DNA of 17,455 bases from Hyphomicrobiales bacterium. Lineage in GTDB: Bacteria > Pseudomonadota > Alphaproteobacteria > Rhizobiales > JAJFHB01. The position numbers were made by a program, and so were the translations under genes. This document shows positions 1 through 7,193 of the stretch, piece by piece; position 1 is the stretch's first letter; each line of letters starts with the position of its first letter. A model generated the notes under the pieces. That model was not told where the DNA came from, ran no database searches, and saw only the letters and a list, made by a program, of their open reading frames with translations. The stretch is taken from positions 1 to 17,455 of the forward strand of contig JAJFHB010000303.1 in assembly GCA_021775795.1 (NCBI GenBank), written 5' to 3'.

Positions 1-2
1 TT

Positions 3-584
3 CCCGATGGACTTGATCTCGGGCCGGTGGTCGCAATCGACACTGAAACACTCGGGCTGCGGCCACACCGAGACAAGCTCTGCCTCGTGCAATTGTCAGC
101 CGGCGATGGCACCGCACATCTGGTGCAGCTTGACCGCAAAAAATACGATGCCCCCAACCTCAAACGCCTCGCCGGCGATCCTGAGGTGCTCAAACTGTTT
201 CATTTCGCCCGTTTCGACGTGGCTGTCCTGCAAAAATACCTCAATGTGGTGACGCGGCCCATCTACTGCACCAAGATCGCCTCGAAACTGGTGCGCACCT
301 ACACAGACAGACACAGCCTCAAGGATCTGTGCCGCGAACTTGTCGGCGTTGACCTTGCAAAACAGGCTCAGAGCTCCGATTGGGGAGCCGATACCCTCAG
401 CCAGGCGCAATTGACCTACGCGGCACACGATGTTTTGCATTTGCATGGCATCAAAGAACACCTTGATGCCATGTTAGCACGTGAGAATAGAACCGAACTG
501 GCAAAGGCTTGCTTCGAGTTTCTGCCGCAGCGGGCAAACCTCGATTTGCTCGGCTGGCCGGATGAGGACATTTTTGCGCATTAA
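3..584 (+). CDS. rnd: Ribonuclease D-like 3'-5' exonuclease (5' end cut off by window)
   Basis: This is a DEDD-family 3'-5' exoribonuclease of the short, single-domain alphaproteobacterial type; the family acts in 3' trimming or turnover of structured RNA. The reading frame is open from the window edge, so the true start lies upstream; the first ATG inside (27) falls just before the first catalytic motif and cannot be the start. Visible motifs are Exo I (AIDTETLGL), Exo II (HFARFDVAVL) and Exo III (YAAHDVLHLH, a Tyr-x3-Asp of the DEDDy subclass). The protein ends soon after Exo III and has no HRDC domain, unlike E. coli RNase D. It is followed on the same strand by lptC, a common alphaproteobacterial order. 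Its stop codon lies inside the palindrome at 578-598. The family call is secure; the exact substrate is unknown. Confidence 0.9.
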   Translation, partial: PDGLDLGPVVAIDTETLGLRPHRDKLCLVQLSAGDGTAHLVQLDRKKYDAPNLKRLAGDPEVLKLFHFARFDVAVLQKYLNVVTRPIYCTKIASKLVRTYTDRHSLKDLCRELVGVDLAKQAQSSDWGADTLSQAQLTYAAHDVLHLHGIKEHLDAMLARENRTELAKACFEFLPQRANLDLLGWPDEDIFAH

Positions 585-598
585 CATTATGTTAATGC
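578..598. promoter_or_regulatory. Perfect palindrome containing a CtrA-type box (TTAA-N7-TTAA)
   Basis: Two perfect 10-base arms (578-587 and 589-598) surround one central base. Inside are TTAA at 581-584 and TTAA at 592-595 separated by exactly seven bases, the core spacing of the CtrA recognition sequence of Alphaproteobacteria. The site overlaps the rnd stop codon and lies about 90 bases before lptC, so it could control lptC-lptA-lptB. The palindrome and spacing are seen directly; CtrA binding is inferred. An AT-rich hairpin is the alternative, but a one-base loop makes a normal RNA stem unlikely. Confidence 0.45.
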
Positions 599-688
599 CA
601 ATGACACCATTCGGACTGTAGGGTGACGCACGTGATGGAATATGCAGTCATGGGCATCACAACATCGAACGGATGATGGTGTAAGGCG

Positions 689-1396
689 TTGAGCGTAATC
701 GCACAGCCAGGACAATTGACCGGCGAACCCTTAAGGGCGCCACCGGGATACGACTTTGCGCCGCGTAACAATGCGCATACGGCGCGTGCGATCCGTCGGC
801 GTAACCGCTGGCTCAGCGTCATGGTCTGGGTTGCCGCAGGCGGCCTGATCGGGCTGGTTGCGGTTTTTCTGTTTTATGCAGGTGTATTCGACCTCAGCGC
901 ACCGTCAGCACCGGAAGTGGGCGAACAAGACCCGATTGCCGACACACTGACACTGGGTGATCTGCATTTCACCGGATATGACAGCCAGAATCAGGCCTAT
1001 GCCATTTCAGCAGATTCGGCTGAACAGGATCGGGACGACCCGAGTATTATTTACCTCGACAACGTACGCGCCGAACTCAAGATCGAGGGCAGCGGCGACA
1101 TCATAATCGTGCGTGCCGATGGCGGTGTCTTTAACTCCGAACTCGATCAAATGGAGTTGATGGACAACATAAAGGTCGTTACCACAAACGGATATACAGC
1201 CTGGCTGGAAACCGCCAGTGTGTCGCTTGGTGAAGGTTTAGTGATATCTGATGACCCTGTTGTGGTAACCCACGAACAGGGAACCGTTTGGGCGCAGGGC
1301 ATACGTATGTGGGAAAACGCCCAACATATTGAATTTATCAATCGTGTGCGCGTTGAATTTGGCGGCCGCACGGCAGAGAAATCGGACGCGGGCTGA
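689..1396 (+). CDS. lptC: LPS export ABC transporter periplasmic protein LptC
   Basis: LptC is the bitopic inner-membrane protein that receives lipopolysaccharide from the LptBFG transporter and passes it to LptA. The 235-residue product has a 40-residue basic cytosolic tail, one membrane segment at about residues 41-66, and a periplasmic beta-rich domain with the repeated short strands typical of the LptC/OstA fold. An in-frame stop at 674-676 limits the start, leaving the TTG at 689 as the first candidate, with AAGG just upstream at rather short spacing; a start a little further in is possible. The length is slightly above that of E. coli LptC (191 aa), mainly because of the N-terminal tail, as in many Alphaproteobacteria. 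lptA follows in the same direction, which supports the call. Confidence 0.85.
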   Translation: MSVIAQPGQLTGEPLRAPPGYDFAPRNNAHTARAIRRRNRWLSVMVWVAAGGLIGLVAVFLFYAGVFDLSAPSAPEVGEQDPIADTLTLGDLHFTGYDSQNQAYAISADSAEQDRDDPSIIYLDNVRAELKIEGSGDIIIVRADGGVFNSELDQMELMDNIKVVTTNGYTAWLETASVSLGEGLVISDDPVVVTHEQGTVWAQGIRMWENAQHIEFINRVRVEFGGRTAEKSDAG

Positions 1397-1474
1397 GTAA
1401 ACGAGACGGGGTGTCGCTGGGGCACGCCGATGGAATTAGAGGCAGCAGCAAGGCTATTAATCAGGGACGAAAAC

Positions 1475-2020
1475 ATGCCGAACTTGCTTGCTATTTGTAG
1501 AATTAAGCTATTTACCGCCGCATTGATGTTCAGTGCGGCGATGTTTGTGTTGGCTGTGCCTCAGGCGTCATCACAAACTTCCAGTCAGATCGCAACCGGG
1601 GCGCAGCAAAGCGCCAATGACACCGTGCAGATCGAGGCTGACGCCATGGAAGTTGACCAGGATCAGCAGCGCGCCACCTTCACCGGCAATGTCGATGCCG
1701 TCCAGGGCAACGTCCATATCCAAAGCGACACACTCACGATCGATTATGATGAAGTTGCCACAACAGAAGGCTCGTCAACCGATGTGACCTTTCTTCATGC
1801 CCGCGGCAATGTTGTGGTCAACAGCAAGGGGCAAACTGTCGAAGCAGAGTGGGCGCGGATGGATGTACAGCGCAATACGGTGCTTTTCGGAGATGATGTG
1901 ACGGTTAGGGACGGCCAGAATGTTTTGAGGGGAACGCAACTTGAACTGGACCTGGACACAGGCGAGAGCCGCATGACCGGCGGTCGCGTTCAGGGGACAT
2001 TTTTTCGTAGCGATGAGTGA
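1475..2020 (+). CDS. lptA: LPS transport periplasmic protein LptA (OstA-like)
   Basis: LptA polymerises into the periplasmic bridge that carries lipopolysaccharide from LptC to LptD. I chose the ATG at 1475 because it has AGGGA seven bases upstream and begins directly with a signal peptide (KLFTAALMFSAAMFVLAV, cleavage near residue 31); the earlier in-frame ATG at 1430 would put 15 unlikely residues in front. The product is then 181 aa. The mature part is an OstA-like domain starting at VQIEADAMEVDQDQQRATFTG, followed by the expected series of short beta strands (FTGNVDAVQGNVHI, LHARGNVVV, VLFGDDVTVRDGQNVLRG). It sits between lptC and lptB, as is usual. Confidence 0.9.
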   Translation: MPNLLAICRIKLFTAALMFSAAMFVLAVPQASSQTSSQIATGAQQSANDTVQIEADAMEVDQDQQRATFTGNVDAVQGNVHIQSDTLTIDYDEVATTEGSSTDVTFLHARGNVVVNSKGQTVEAEWARMDVQRNTVLFGDDVTVRDGQNVLRGTQLELDLDTGESRMTGGRVQGTFFRSDE

Positions 2021-2024
2021 GCAG

Positions 2025-2070
2025 ACGAGCAATGCCGGCGCCATAAACATGCGGCACAACTCGTAGTTTT
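2025..2070 (+). terminator. Hairpin plus T-rich stretch between lptA and lptB
   Basis: ACGAG (2025-2029) pairs with CTCGT (2060-2064), and TGCCG (2033-2037) pairs with CGGCA (2052-2056), with a symmetric internal loop between them. TAGTTTT follows. The stem is imperfect and the T tract short, so this may be a weak or partial terminator or an mRNA stabiliser that uncouples lptA and lptB levels. Confidence 0.3.
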
Positions 2071-2118
2071 CATCAAAAATTAATCCAAATAACTGTCAAT
2101 GAAAGTGCAAGGAGCGAC

Positions 2119-2958
2119 GTGAGCAGGCTGTTCACCATACCCGGATTTCGAAGTGGCCGGAACCGGCGGGAAACCGACGGTGGCGAGCCTCGACGGGAAG
2201 AGTTTGAGATGCAGCCGCATCCAGAGCCCCTCGCACAGGAAGGTTTGGTCGCCCATTCTCTGGGCAAGAGCTTTAAGCGGCGGCCAGTGGTTCGTGGCGT
2301 ATCTCTGTCTGTGAGGCGTGGCGAGGCTGTAGGCCTGCTGGGACCGAATGGAGCCGGGAAGACAACAGTCTTCTACATGATTACCGGCCTTATTCCCGCA
2401 GACTACGGCTCAATTGCGCTCGATGGTCTCGATCTGACGCATTTGCCGATGTACCAGCGCGCTCGTCTGGGGATCGGCTATCTGCCGCAGGAAGCCTCTA
2501 TTTTCCGCGGGCTGACGGTCGAAGAAAACATTCGTGCGGTGCTGGAGCTGGTTGAAAGCAAGCGCTCGCGACGTGAAAGTATATTGAATGGGTTACTCGA
2601 AGAATTTGCGATCACCCATCTCAGGCGCTCGCCGGCTGTGGCGCTATCTGGAGGAGAACGTCGGCGCGTCGAAATCGCCAGAGCACTGGCCGCCCGCCCC
2701 TCATTCATGCTTCTCGACGAACCCTTCGCCGGTATCGATCCCATTGCGATCGGTGATATCCGCGCCCTGGTGCGCCACCTTACCGATCGGGGAATCGGGG
2801 TGCTTGTTACGGATCACAACGTGCGAGAAACCCTCGAACTCATTGATCGTGCCCTTATCATCCACGAGGGACGCGTGTTGATGGAAGGCAGCCCTGAAGA
2901 AATAGTCGGCAACAAGGATGTGCGCAGACTCTATCTCGGCGACAGTTTCAGCCTTTAG
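2119..2958 (+). CDS. lptB: LPS export ABC transporter ATPase LptB
   Basis: LptB is the cytoplasmic ATPase that powers LPS extraction with LptF and LptG. All nucleotide-binding motifs are present: Walker A GPNGAGKTT (75-83), Q-loop YLPQEASIFRGLTVEENI (Q124), signature LSGGERRR (176-183), Walker B FMLLDEPFAGIDP (D200, E201) and H-loop H233. The YLPQEASIFRGLTVEENI sequence is highly typical of LptB. I took the GTG at 2119, which has AAGGAG four bases upstream and gives 279 aa with an N-terminal extension as seen in other alphaproteobacterial LptBs. The ATG at 2209 (GGGAAG eight bases upstream) would give 249 aa, closer to E. coli, and cannot be excluded. It lies about 100 bases after lptA and 129 bases before rpoN. 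Confidence 0.93.
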   Translation: MSRLFTIPGFRSGRNRRETDGGEPRREEFEMQPHPEPLAQEGLVAHSLGKSFKRRPVVRGVSLSVRRGEAVGLLGPNGAGKTTVFYMITGLIPADYGSIALDGLDLTHLPMYQRARLGIGYLPQEASIFRGLTVEENIRAVLELVESKRSRRESILNGLLEEFAITHLRRSPAVALSGGERRRVEIARALAARPSFMLLDEPFAGIDPIAIGDIRALVRHLTDRGIGVLVTDHNVRETLELIDRALIIHEGRVLMEGSPEEIVGNKDVRRLYLGDSFSL

Positions 2959-3087
2959 AAAATATTCGATTGCGCATAAATCGACACTTAGGATTTGTAG
3001 TGTAGTGTGACCGCAATTGATTCAAGGGCACGCTCCAGCAGCAGACATCGCGGCGCGGTCGTTCCCTCATTTTAAGAGAAGGCGACA

Positions 3088-4644
3088 ATGGGTCTGAGTC
3101 CCAAGCTCGAACTGCGCCAAGGCCAGTCTCTGGTCATGACGCCACAATTGCAGCAAGCGATAAAGCTTCTGCAAATGTCGAATCTTGAGCTTTCGGACTA
3201 TGTCGCCACGGAACTGGAACGCAACCCGTTGCTGGAACGCGAAGAGGAAGACTCTGGTGAGGAGTTTTTTGCCCCGGATACAGCATCAGAAACAGCGTCA
3301 GAAGCAGCTGGAGACGGCGACGGTGATGGCGACGACACACTGGGCAACGGCCTGGATCTGGCGACCGAAGGCTCGGACCAGCAAAGCCTTGATCAACTCG
3401 ATACAGAATTCGACAACGTCTATACGGACGCTTCCGTGGCGGACGCTCCCACTCCGGTAACGCCCGGCACCCCTGATTCGAACTGGAGTTCAGTGAGCAG
3501 CAGCGGCGGCGGCGGTTTCGACGATGGCAGTTTCGACCTCGAATCGACGCTGACACACGAAATGACGCTCACGGAATATCTCACCGAGCAAATGAACCTG
3601 GCGCTGAAGGATCCGGCGCAGAGGCTTGTCGGCGCTCATCTCATCGGCATGATAAACGAACTTGGCTACCTGACCGGCGATATGGAAAGTGTGGCTGAAC
3701 AGCTCGGAACCAGTGAGAGGCGGGTGCTTGAAACCCTGTATCAGTTGCAACAGTTTGACCCGCCCGGCGTTTTCGCCCGCGATCTTGCTGAGTGCCTGGC
3801 TTTGCAGCTTTATGAGCGCAATCGCCTCGACCCGGCAATGAAGGTTCTGCTGGATAATCTGGAACTGCTGGCAAAACACGATCTGCGCACTTTGCGCAAA
3901 TTGTGTGGTGTTGATGAGGAAGACCTTATCGACATGGTTGGCGAGATTCGCGATCTGAACCCAAAACCGGGCAATGCCTTTGGCAGTATTGTCGTCCAGC
4001 CTGTCGTGCCCGATGTCTTTGTGCGCGAAGGCAGCGATGGGGCCTGGCTTGTGGAACTGAACAGCGAAACGCTGCCGCGTGTGCTGGTCAACAATGCCTA
4101 CCACGCAACCGTCAATCTCGGCGCCAAACGCGAAGAAGACAAAACATACATTTCGGAATGCTTTGCAAACGCCAACTGGCTGGTGCGAAGCCTCGACCAG
4201 CGCGCCCGCACCATATTGAAAGTGTCGCGGGAACTTGTGCGGCAGCAGGATTCCTTTCTGGCCTATGGCATTGAGCATCTGCGGCCGTTGAATCTCAAGA
4301 CCATTGCAGAAGCCATTGAAATGCACGAATCAACCGTTAGCCGGGTGACAGCCAACAAGTATCTCGCAACGCCCCGCGGCATCTTCGAAATGAAGTATTT
4401 CTTCACCTCCGCTATCAACTCAGCGGAAGGCGGCGAAGCACATGCAGCAGAGTCCGTGCGGCATCGAATCAAGGAATTGATTGAAGCGGAGGCCAAGGGA
4501 GACGTGCTTTCAGACGACAAGATTGTCGATGTACTGCGCGAGACCGGCATTGATATCGCCCGACGAACCGTCGCGAAATACCGCGAAGCCCTCGGCATCC
4601 CGTCTTCCGTGCAAAGGCGACGGATGAAAAGAGCTATGGCCTGA
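3088..4644 (+). CDS. rpoN: RNA polymerase sigma-54 factor RpoN
   Basis: This alternative sigma factor recognises -24/-12 promoters and needs an AAA+ activator to open them. The 518-residue protein is complete. Region I (1-50) carries the glutamine/leucine-rich activator-contact sequence (LVMTPQLQQAIKLLQMSNLE). Residues 51-150 form a long acidic, Ser/Gly-rich linker that includes a GDGDGDGDD run and an SSSGGGG run. The core-binding region starts near 155, the helix-turn-helix is at about 400-435 (KTIAEAIEMHESTVSRVTANK), and the RpoN box ARRTVAKYRE is at 491-500. GAAGG lies five bases before the ATG. lptB upstream with hpf and ptsN downstream is the standard neighbourhood. I found no -24/-12 promoter in front of it, so autoregulation is not apparent. 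Confidence 0.97.
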   Translation: MGLSPKLELRQGQSLVMTPQLQQAIKLLQMSNLELSDYVATELERNPLLEREEEDSGEEFFAPDTASETASEAAGDGDGDGDDTLGNGLDLATEGSDQQSLDQLDTEFDNVYTDASVADAPTPVTPGTPDSNWSSVSSSGGGGFDDGSFDLESTLTHEMTLTEYLTEQMNLALKDPAQRLVGAHLIGMINELGYLTGDMESVAEQLGTSERRVLETLYQLQQFDPPGVFARDLAECLALQLYERNRLDPAMKVLLDNLELLAKHDLRTLRKLCGVDEEDLIDMVGEIRDLNPKPGNAFGSIVVQPVVPDVFVREGSDGAWLVELNSETLPRVLVNNAYHATVNLGAKREEDKTYISECFANANWLVRSLDQRARTILKVSRELVRQQDSFLAYGIEHLRPLNLKTIAEAIEMHESTVSRVTANKYLATPRGIFEMKYFFTSAINSAEGGEAHAAESVRHRIKELIEAEAKGDVLSDDKIVDVLRETGIDIARRTVAKYREALGIPSSVQRRRMKRAMA

Positions 4645-4945
4645 CGGCCCTTTTCGCCCACTAAATATAGTAGTTATTCTGATTATCACGCCAACATCTT
4701 GTGTTGAATCGGCGCGTGTGGCAAAATTGCTTTTTTTCCACTGGGCACCGTTTCAAGAGTTGACTTCCGAACCGCGGATTACTAGTTTCCCCTCGCCCTG
4801 ACGGACCGGAAGAATTGTGCTCGAACAGCTGGGCGGGACACAAACGGCAGGGCTTGATAGAATGGTCCGGAAAAACTCACAGCAATTCCTTGAAATCCTC
4901 ACACCTGTCGATCAAGCTATCTGATCGGGTGCGAACGAGGCCGCA
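4645..4945. other. Intergenic region between rpoN and hpf (about 300 bases)
   Basis: I see no gene here. A hairpin built from CAACA (4692-4696) and TGTTG (4702-4706), extended by CC/GG and CACG/CGTG at its base (4687-4718), is followed twelve bases later by seven T's (4731-4737) and may end the rpoN transcript. A short GGCC-TGAC-GGCC stem over the rpoN stop codon, followed by CTTTT, is a weaker alternative. The right half holds the candidate hpf promoter. Confidence 0.4.
4760..4788 (+). promoter_or_regulatory. Candidate sigma-70 promoter for hpf
   Basis: TTGACT (4760-4765) is five of six bases to the -35 consensus and is followed after 17 bases by TAGTTT (4783-4788), a weak -10. The leader to the hpf start would be about 150 bases. 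This is pattern matching only. Confidence 0.3.
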
Positions 4946-5512
4946 ATGCAGATTCAAATATCTGGAAAAAACATAGATGTTGGCGACACCTTGCGTGCGC
5001 AGATCGAAAGCCGCTTGGCCAGTGACGTGGCGAAATACTTCGATGGCACTGTGGACGGACATGTGACCATCGCCAAAGACGGCGGTGAGTTCAAGGCCGA
5101 CTGCACGGTGCATTTGAGCACGGGAATGAAACTCCAATCCCATGGCCGGGCGCCGGATGCCTACGCCTGTTTCGAGATCGCGGCGGACAAACTAAGTAAG
5201 CGGCTGCGCCGGTACAAACGCCGGCTGAAGGATCACCACACACATCGCTCAGAGCCTGTGACGAGTTTTGAGGCACCGAGTTACATCATTCAGGCAAGCA
5301 CAGATGCCCAGGATGAGCCTGCGGACCTCAGCCCGGCGATTGTTGCCGAGAGTACGGAACAGGTTCAAGAACTGAGCGTTGGCGAGGCGGTAATGAAACT
5401 CGACATATCGGACGTCAATTTTGTCTTGTTCAGAAACTCGGGCAACGGCGGCATAAATGTGGTTTACCGCCGCGACGATGGAAATATCGGCTGGCTCGAC
5501 GCGAGCCAGTAA
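4946..5512 (+). CDS. hpf: Ribosome hibernation-promoting factor, long form
   Basis: HPF binds the decoding region of the 30S subunit in stationary phase or stress and, in its long form, drives 70S dimerisation into 100S particles. The 188-residue protein has the N-terminal ribosome-binding domain (1-100, starting MQIQISGKNIDVGDTLR and ending in the basic helix KLSKRLRRYKRRLKDHH) and, after a linker of about 45 residues, the short C-terminal dimerisation domain (149-188: VMKLDISDVNFVLFRNSG ... GNIGWLD). The C-terminal domain identifies the long type rather than YfiA/short HPF. GAGG is five bases before the ATG. It lies between rpoN and ptsN, its common place in Proteobacteria. Confidence 0.95.
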   Translation: MQIQISGKNIDVGDTLRAQIESRLASDVAKYFDGTVDGHVTIAKDGGEFKADCTVHLSTGMKLQSHGRAPDAYACFEIAADKLSKRLRRYKRRLKDHHTHRSEPVTSFEAPSYIIQASTDAQDEPADLSPAIVAESTEQVQELSVGEAVMKLDISDVNFVLFRNSGNGGINVVYRRDDGNIGWLDASQ

Positions 5513-5535
5513 CAGAAACCAGAATTCGTAATTTC

Positions 5536-5576
5536 GAGGTGCGGCGGCCAGGAGCGGATGCCGGGGCCGGCACCTC
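5536..5576 (+). other. GC-rich hairpin between hpf and ptsN
   Basis: GAGGTGC (5536-5542) pairs with GCACCTC (5570-5576), and CGGCC (5545-5549) pairs with GGCCG (5565-5569), leaving a two-base bulge on the left arm. This 12-bp stem sits 23 bases before the ptsN start and has no T tract, so it looks more like an RNA-processing or stabilising element than a full terminator. Confidence 0.4.
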
Positions 5577-5599
5577 AATATCAAGAAAGAAAGTTCACG

Positions 5600-6064
5600 A
5601 TGGAGCTCGCTAACCTTCTCAGCACCGACGCGGTCATGCCGTCGCTCAAGGTCACAAGCAAGAAACAGGCGCTGCAGGAACTGTCAAACCTTGCGGCAAA
5701 AGTCACCGGCCTGACGGCGCGCGAAGTATTTGAAACGCTGCTGCAACGTGAACGTCTGGGCTCCACGGGCCTGGGACAGGGGATTGCCATTCCTCATGGC
5801 AAGTTGCCGGGCATCAAACAGCTGCACGGCATTTTTGCACGTCTGGAAAACCCCATCGACTTCGATGCCATGGACAACCAGCCCGTTGATCTGATTTTTC
5901 TGCTGCTGGCGCCGGAATCAGCCGGAGCGGATCATCTGAAAGCCCTGGCACGCGTTTCACGGCTGTTGCGCGACAATGGCACCGTTGCCAAACTGCGGGG
6001 CTCCGATGAAGAAGCGGCGCTCTACGCCATTCTCACCGAGCCGGCAGCTTCCCACGCCGCATAG
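5600..6064 (+). CDS. ptsN: PTS IIA-like nitrogen regulatory protein PtsN (EIIA-Ntr)
   Basis: EIIA-Ntr is the final phosphoryl acceptor of the nitrogen phosphotransferase chain (EI-Ntr, NPr, EIIA-Ntr); it does not transport sugar but regulates targets such as potassium uptake and stress responses. I chose the ATG at 5600, giving 154 aa, the usual length for the family; the in-frame ATG at 5558 lies inside the hairpin upstream and would add 14 unsupported residues. The phosphorylated histidine is H66 in GQGIAIPHGKLPG, preceded by the typical LGSTGLGQG. The rest matches the family (FDAMDNQPVDLIFLLLAPESAGADHLKALA). It is the last gene of the rpoN block and converges with the DUF1150 gene, 25 bases away. 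Confidence 0.95.
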   Translation: MELANLLSTDAVMPSLKVTSKKQALQELSNLAAKVTGLTAREVFETLLQRERLGSTGLGQGIAIPHGKLPGIKQLHGIFARLENPIDFDAMDNQPVDLIFLLLAPESAGADHLKALARVSRLLRDNGTVAKLRGSDEEAALYAILTEPAASHAA

Positions 6065-6089
6065 GCCATTTCTTTCTCACAAAGCACCC

Positions 6090-6368
6090 TCAGTGCAGGC
6101 TGACGGTGTCGAGCTCATGCTCCCAGGCGCTTTCAACGATCGCATCCAGGCTATCTGAAACAGCCATGGGTGTGCCATCGGCGGCATGCAGGGAGTAAAC
6201 CTGCTGATTTGCGGGGATCTCGCTGTTGATGCCGAAGAGCTTTGCAGCGCGTGCGCCCGACAACTCACGGATATAGGCCACTTCGCCTTCGCCCAGATGA
6301 GCAAACTCAAGCGGTGTCATCTCGTTTGGTGCCTCGTCATCATTTGACATATTGTCATCCGTTACCAT
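6090..6368 (-). CDS. DUF1150 family protein
   Basis: This is a 92-residue acidic, soluble protein of unknown function. The sequence matches the alphaproteobacterial DUF1150 pattern: TPLEFAHLGEGEVAYIREL near the N terminus, then a region ending DGTPMAVSDSLDAIVESAWEHEL. I chose the ATG at 6366-6368 because AAAGG lies eight bases upstream; the second Met (residue 7) has no ribosome-binding site. No signal peptide or membrane segment is visible. It follows the Hsp20 gene on the same strand after about 110 bases, a pairing that recurs in Alphaproteobacteria and suggests it is made in the heat-shock response, perhaps from the Hsp20 transcript. Any chaperone-linked role is inference. Confidence 0.82.
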   Translation of the reverse strand: MVTDDNMSNDDEAPNEMTPLEFAHLGEGEVAYIRELSGARAAKLFGINSEIPANQQVYSLHAADGTPMAVSDSLDAIVESAWEHELDTVSLH

Positions 6369-6477
6369 GTCCGTGACCTTTCAATATACAGGCGCGGGCG
6401 AAAATAAAGCCCTGCCGCGCTCTGCGGTTATCCCTCTCTCTGGAAAGCTGCGCACGCTTGATTTGCGCGCGGCTCAC

Positions 6478-6909
6478 TCAAGCCCCGTTGGACTTGATGT
6501 CGATTTTCTGAATCACGCGCTCAGGTTCATGACGCACAAGGTCAATGGACAGCAAGCCGTTTTCGAGACTGGCGCCGGCCACTTCGATACCGTCGGCAAG
6601 TACAAAGGCGCGCTGAAACTGGCGGGCGGCAATACCGCGGTGGATATAGACCCGCTCCTCGTCATCGACCTGTCGCCCTCGTACCACCAACTGGCCCTCT
6701 TCGAGGGTCACGTCCAGCTCATCTTCTCTAAAGCCGGCAACGGCCAGGGTGATGCGCAGGACTTCGCTTGTGCCGTTGGCACCCACGAGACGTTCGATGT
6801 TGTAGGGGGGATAACCGTCGCCGGAGGTTTTCGCAGCGCGGTCCAGCATCCGCTCCAGCCCCTCAAATCCAAGGAGCAACGGAGAACTGAATACGGAAAC
6901 TCGTGACAT
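6478..6909 (-). CDS. Hsp20 / alpha-crystallin small heat-shock protein
   Basis: Small heat-shock proteins hold unfolding proteins in a refoldable state without using ATP. The 143-residue product has a short N-terminal arm (SPLLLGFEGLERMLDRA), the GYPPYNIER entry to the alpha-crystallin domain (about 35-135), the late-domain motif ASLENGLLSIDL (113-124) and a C-terminal I-x-I (IDI, 136-138) used for oligomer contacts. The AGYPPYNIE-type start is typical of alphaproteobacterial IbpA-like proteins. AAGG elements stand just before the ATG. The RpoH-type promoter at 7030-7058 and a leader of about 110 bases precede it, and the DUF1150 gene follows, so heat induction is very likely. A paralogue-specific symbol cannot be assigned. 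Confidence 0.94.
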   Translation of the reverse strand: MSRVSVFSSPLLLGFEGLERMLDRAAKTSGDGYPPYNIERLVGANGTSEVLRITLAVAGFREDELDVTLEEGQLVVRGRQVDDEERVYIHRGIAARQFQRAFVLADGIEVAGASLENGLLSIDLVRHEPERVIQKIDIKSNGA

Positions 6910-7023
6910 TTCCTTACCTTAGCCCTTCATCAACAAGCAGCCTTCATGCACGTTGTTTGTCATGCGGTCTCTTCTCGAGAACTCCGCAAACCATGGCCCA
7001 ACAGGCACCATCGCAACGTATCG
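6910..7023 (-). promoter_or_regulatory. Structured hsp20 leader, candidate ROSE-like RNA thermometer
   Basis: From the predicted RpoH start to the ATG there are about 114 bases on the minus strand. In transcript order I see AUGG-UG-CC / GG-CCAU, then a long hairpin UGCGG ... UCUC / GAGA CCGCA, and finally CUGCUU (plus-strand positions around 6937-6942) upstream of AAGG in the Shine-Dalgarno region. UGCUU facing AAGG with a bulged G resembles the U(U/C)GCU versus AGGA pairing of rhizobial ROSE elements. The first two stems are clear; the thermometer pairing is weak and inferred. Confidence 0.3.
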
Positions 7024-7029
7024 ATACAT

Positions 7030-7058
7030 ATATGGCGTGAAAAAGGGTTGTTTTCAAG
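7030..7058 (-). promoter_or_regulatory. RpoH (sigma-32) heat-shock promoter for hsp20
   Basis: On the minus strand the sequence reads CTTGAAA, 14 bases, CGCCATAT (plus-strand complements at 7052-7058 and 7030-7037). This matches all seven bases of the -35 element and seven of eight in a CCCCATAT-type -10, with spacing within the sigma-32 range. It points towards hsp20, about 120 bases downstream. Confidence 0.75.
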
Positions 7059-7193
7059 CGTGCCTGCCACCCCGATCATCACATCTTGCGGGTCGTATAG
7101 CTGCGCGTGTGCGTGTTCGCCTCGGTGACAGGGCAACCACAGTTCTTTACTTTGAGGTGCAGAAACCACAGCCGTGAGCAGAAGTACCGCAAC

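Noticed and set aside
1430..1474. Longer LptA start at ATG 1430
   Set aside because: It would place 15 residues before a normal signal peptide; the ATG at 1475 has AGGGA at the right distance.
3490..4326. Long open frame (278 codons) on the minus strand inside rpoN
   Set aside because: It lies wholly antisense to a clear RpoN coding region, shows no recognisable domain, and is what high-GC codon use produces on the opposite strand.
4719..4730. TGGCA...TTGC resembling a sigma-54 -24/-12 promoter before hpf
   Set aside because: GG and GC are nine bases apart instead of the required twelve.
4661..4843. Minus-strand frame of 60 codons in the rpoN-hpf gap
   Set aside because: No ribosome-binding site, no known motif, and it overlaps the likely terminator and promoter.
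6352..6906. Plus-strand frame of 184 codons over the hsp20 gene
   Set aside because: It is antisense to Hsp20, whose domain and promoter are clear, and the translation matches no family I know.
7048..7160. Possible FNR/NnrR box upstream of nnrS
   Set aside because: TTG-N4-CAA at 7048 has the wrong spacing, and TTG near 7152 has no CAA partner eight bases on.
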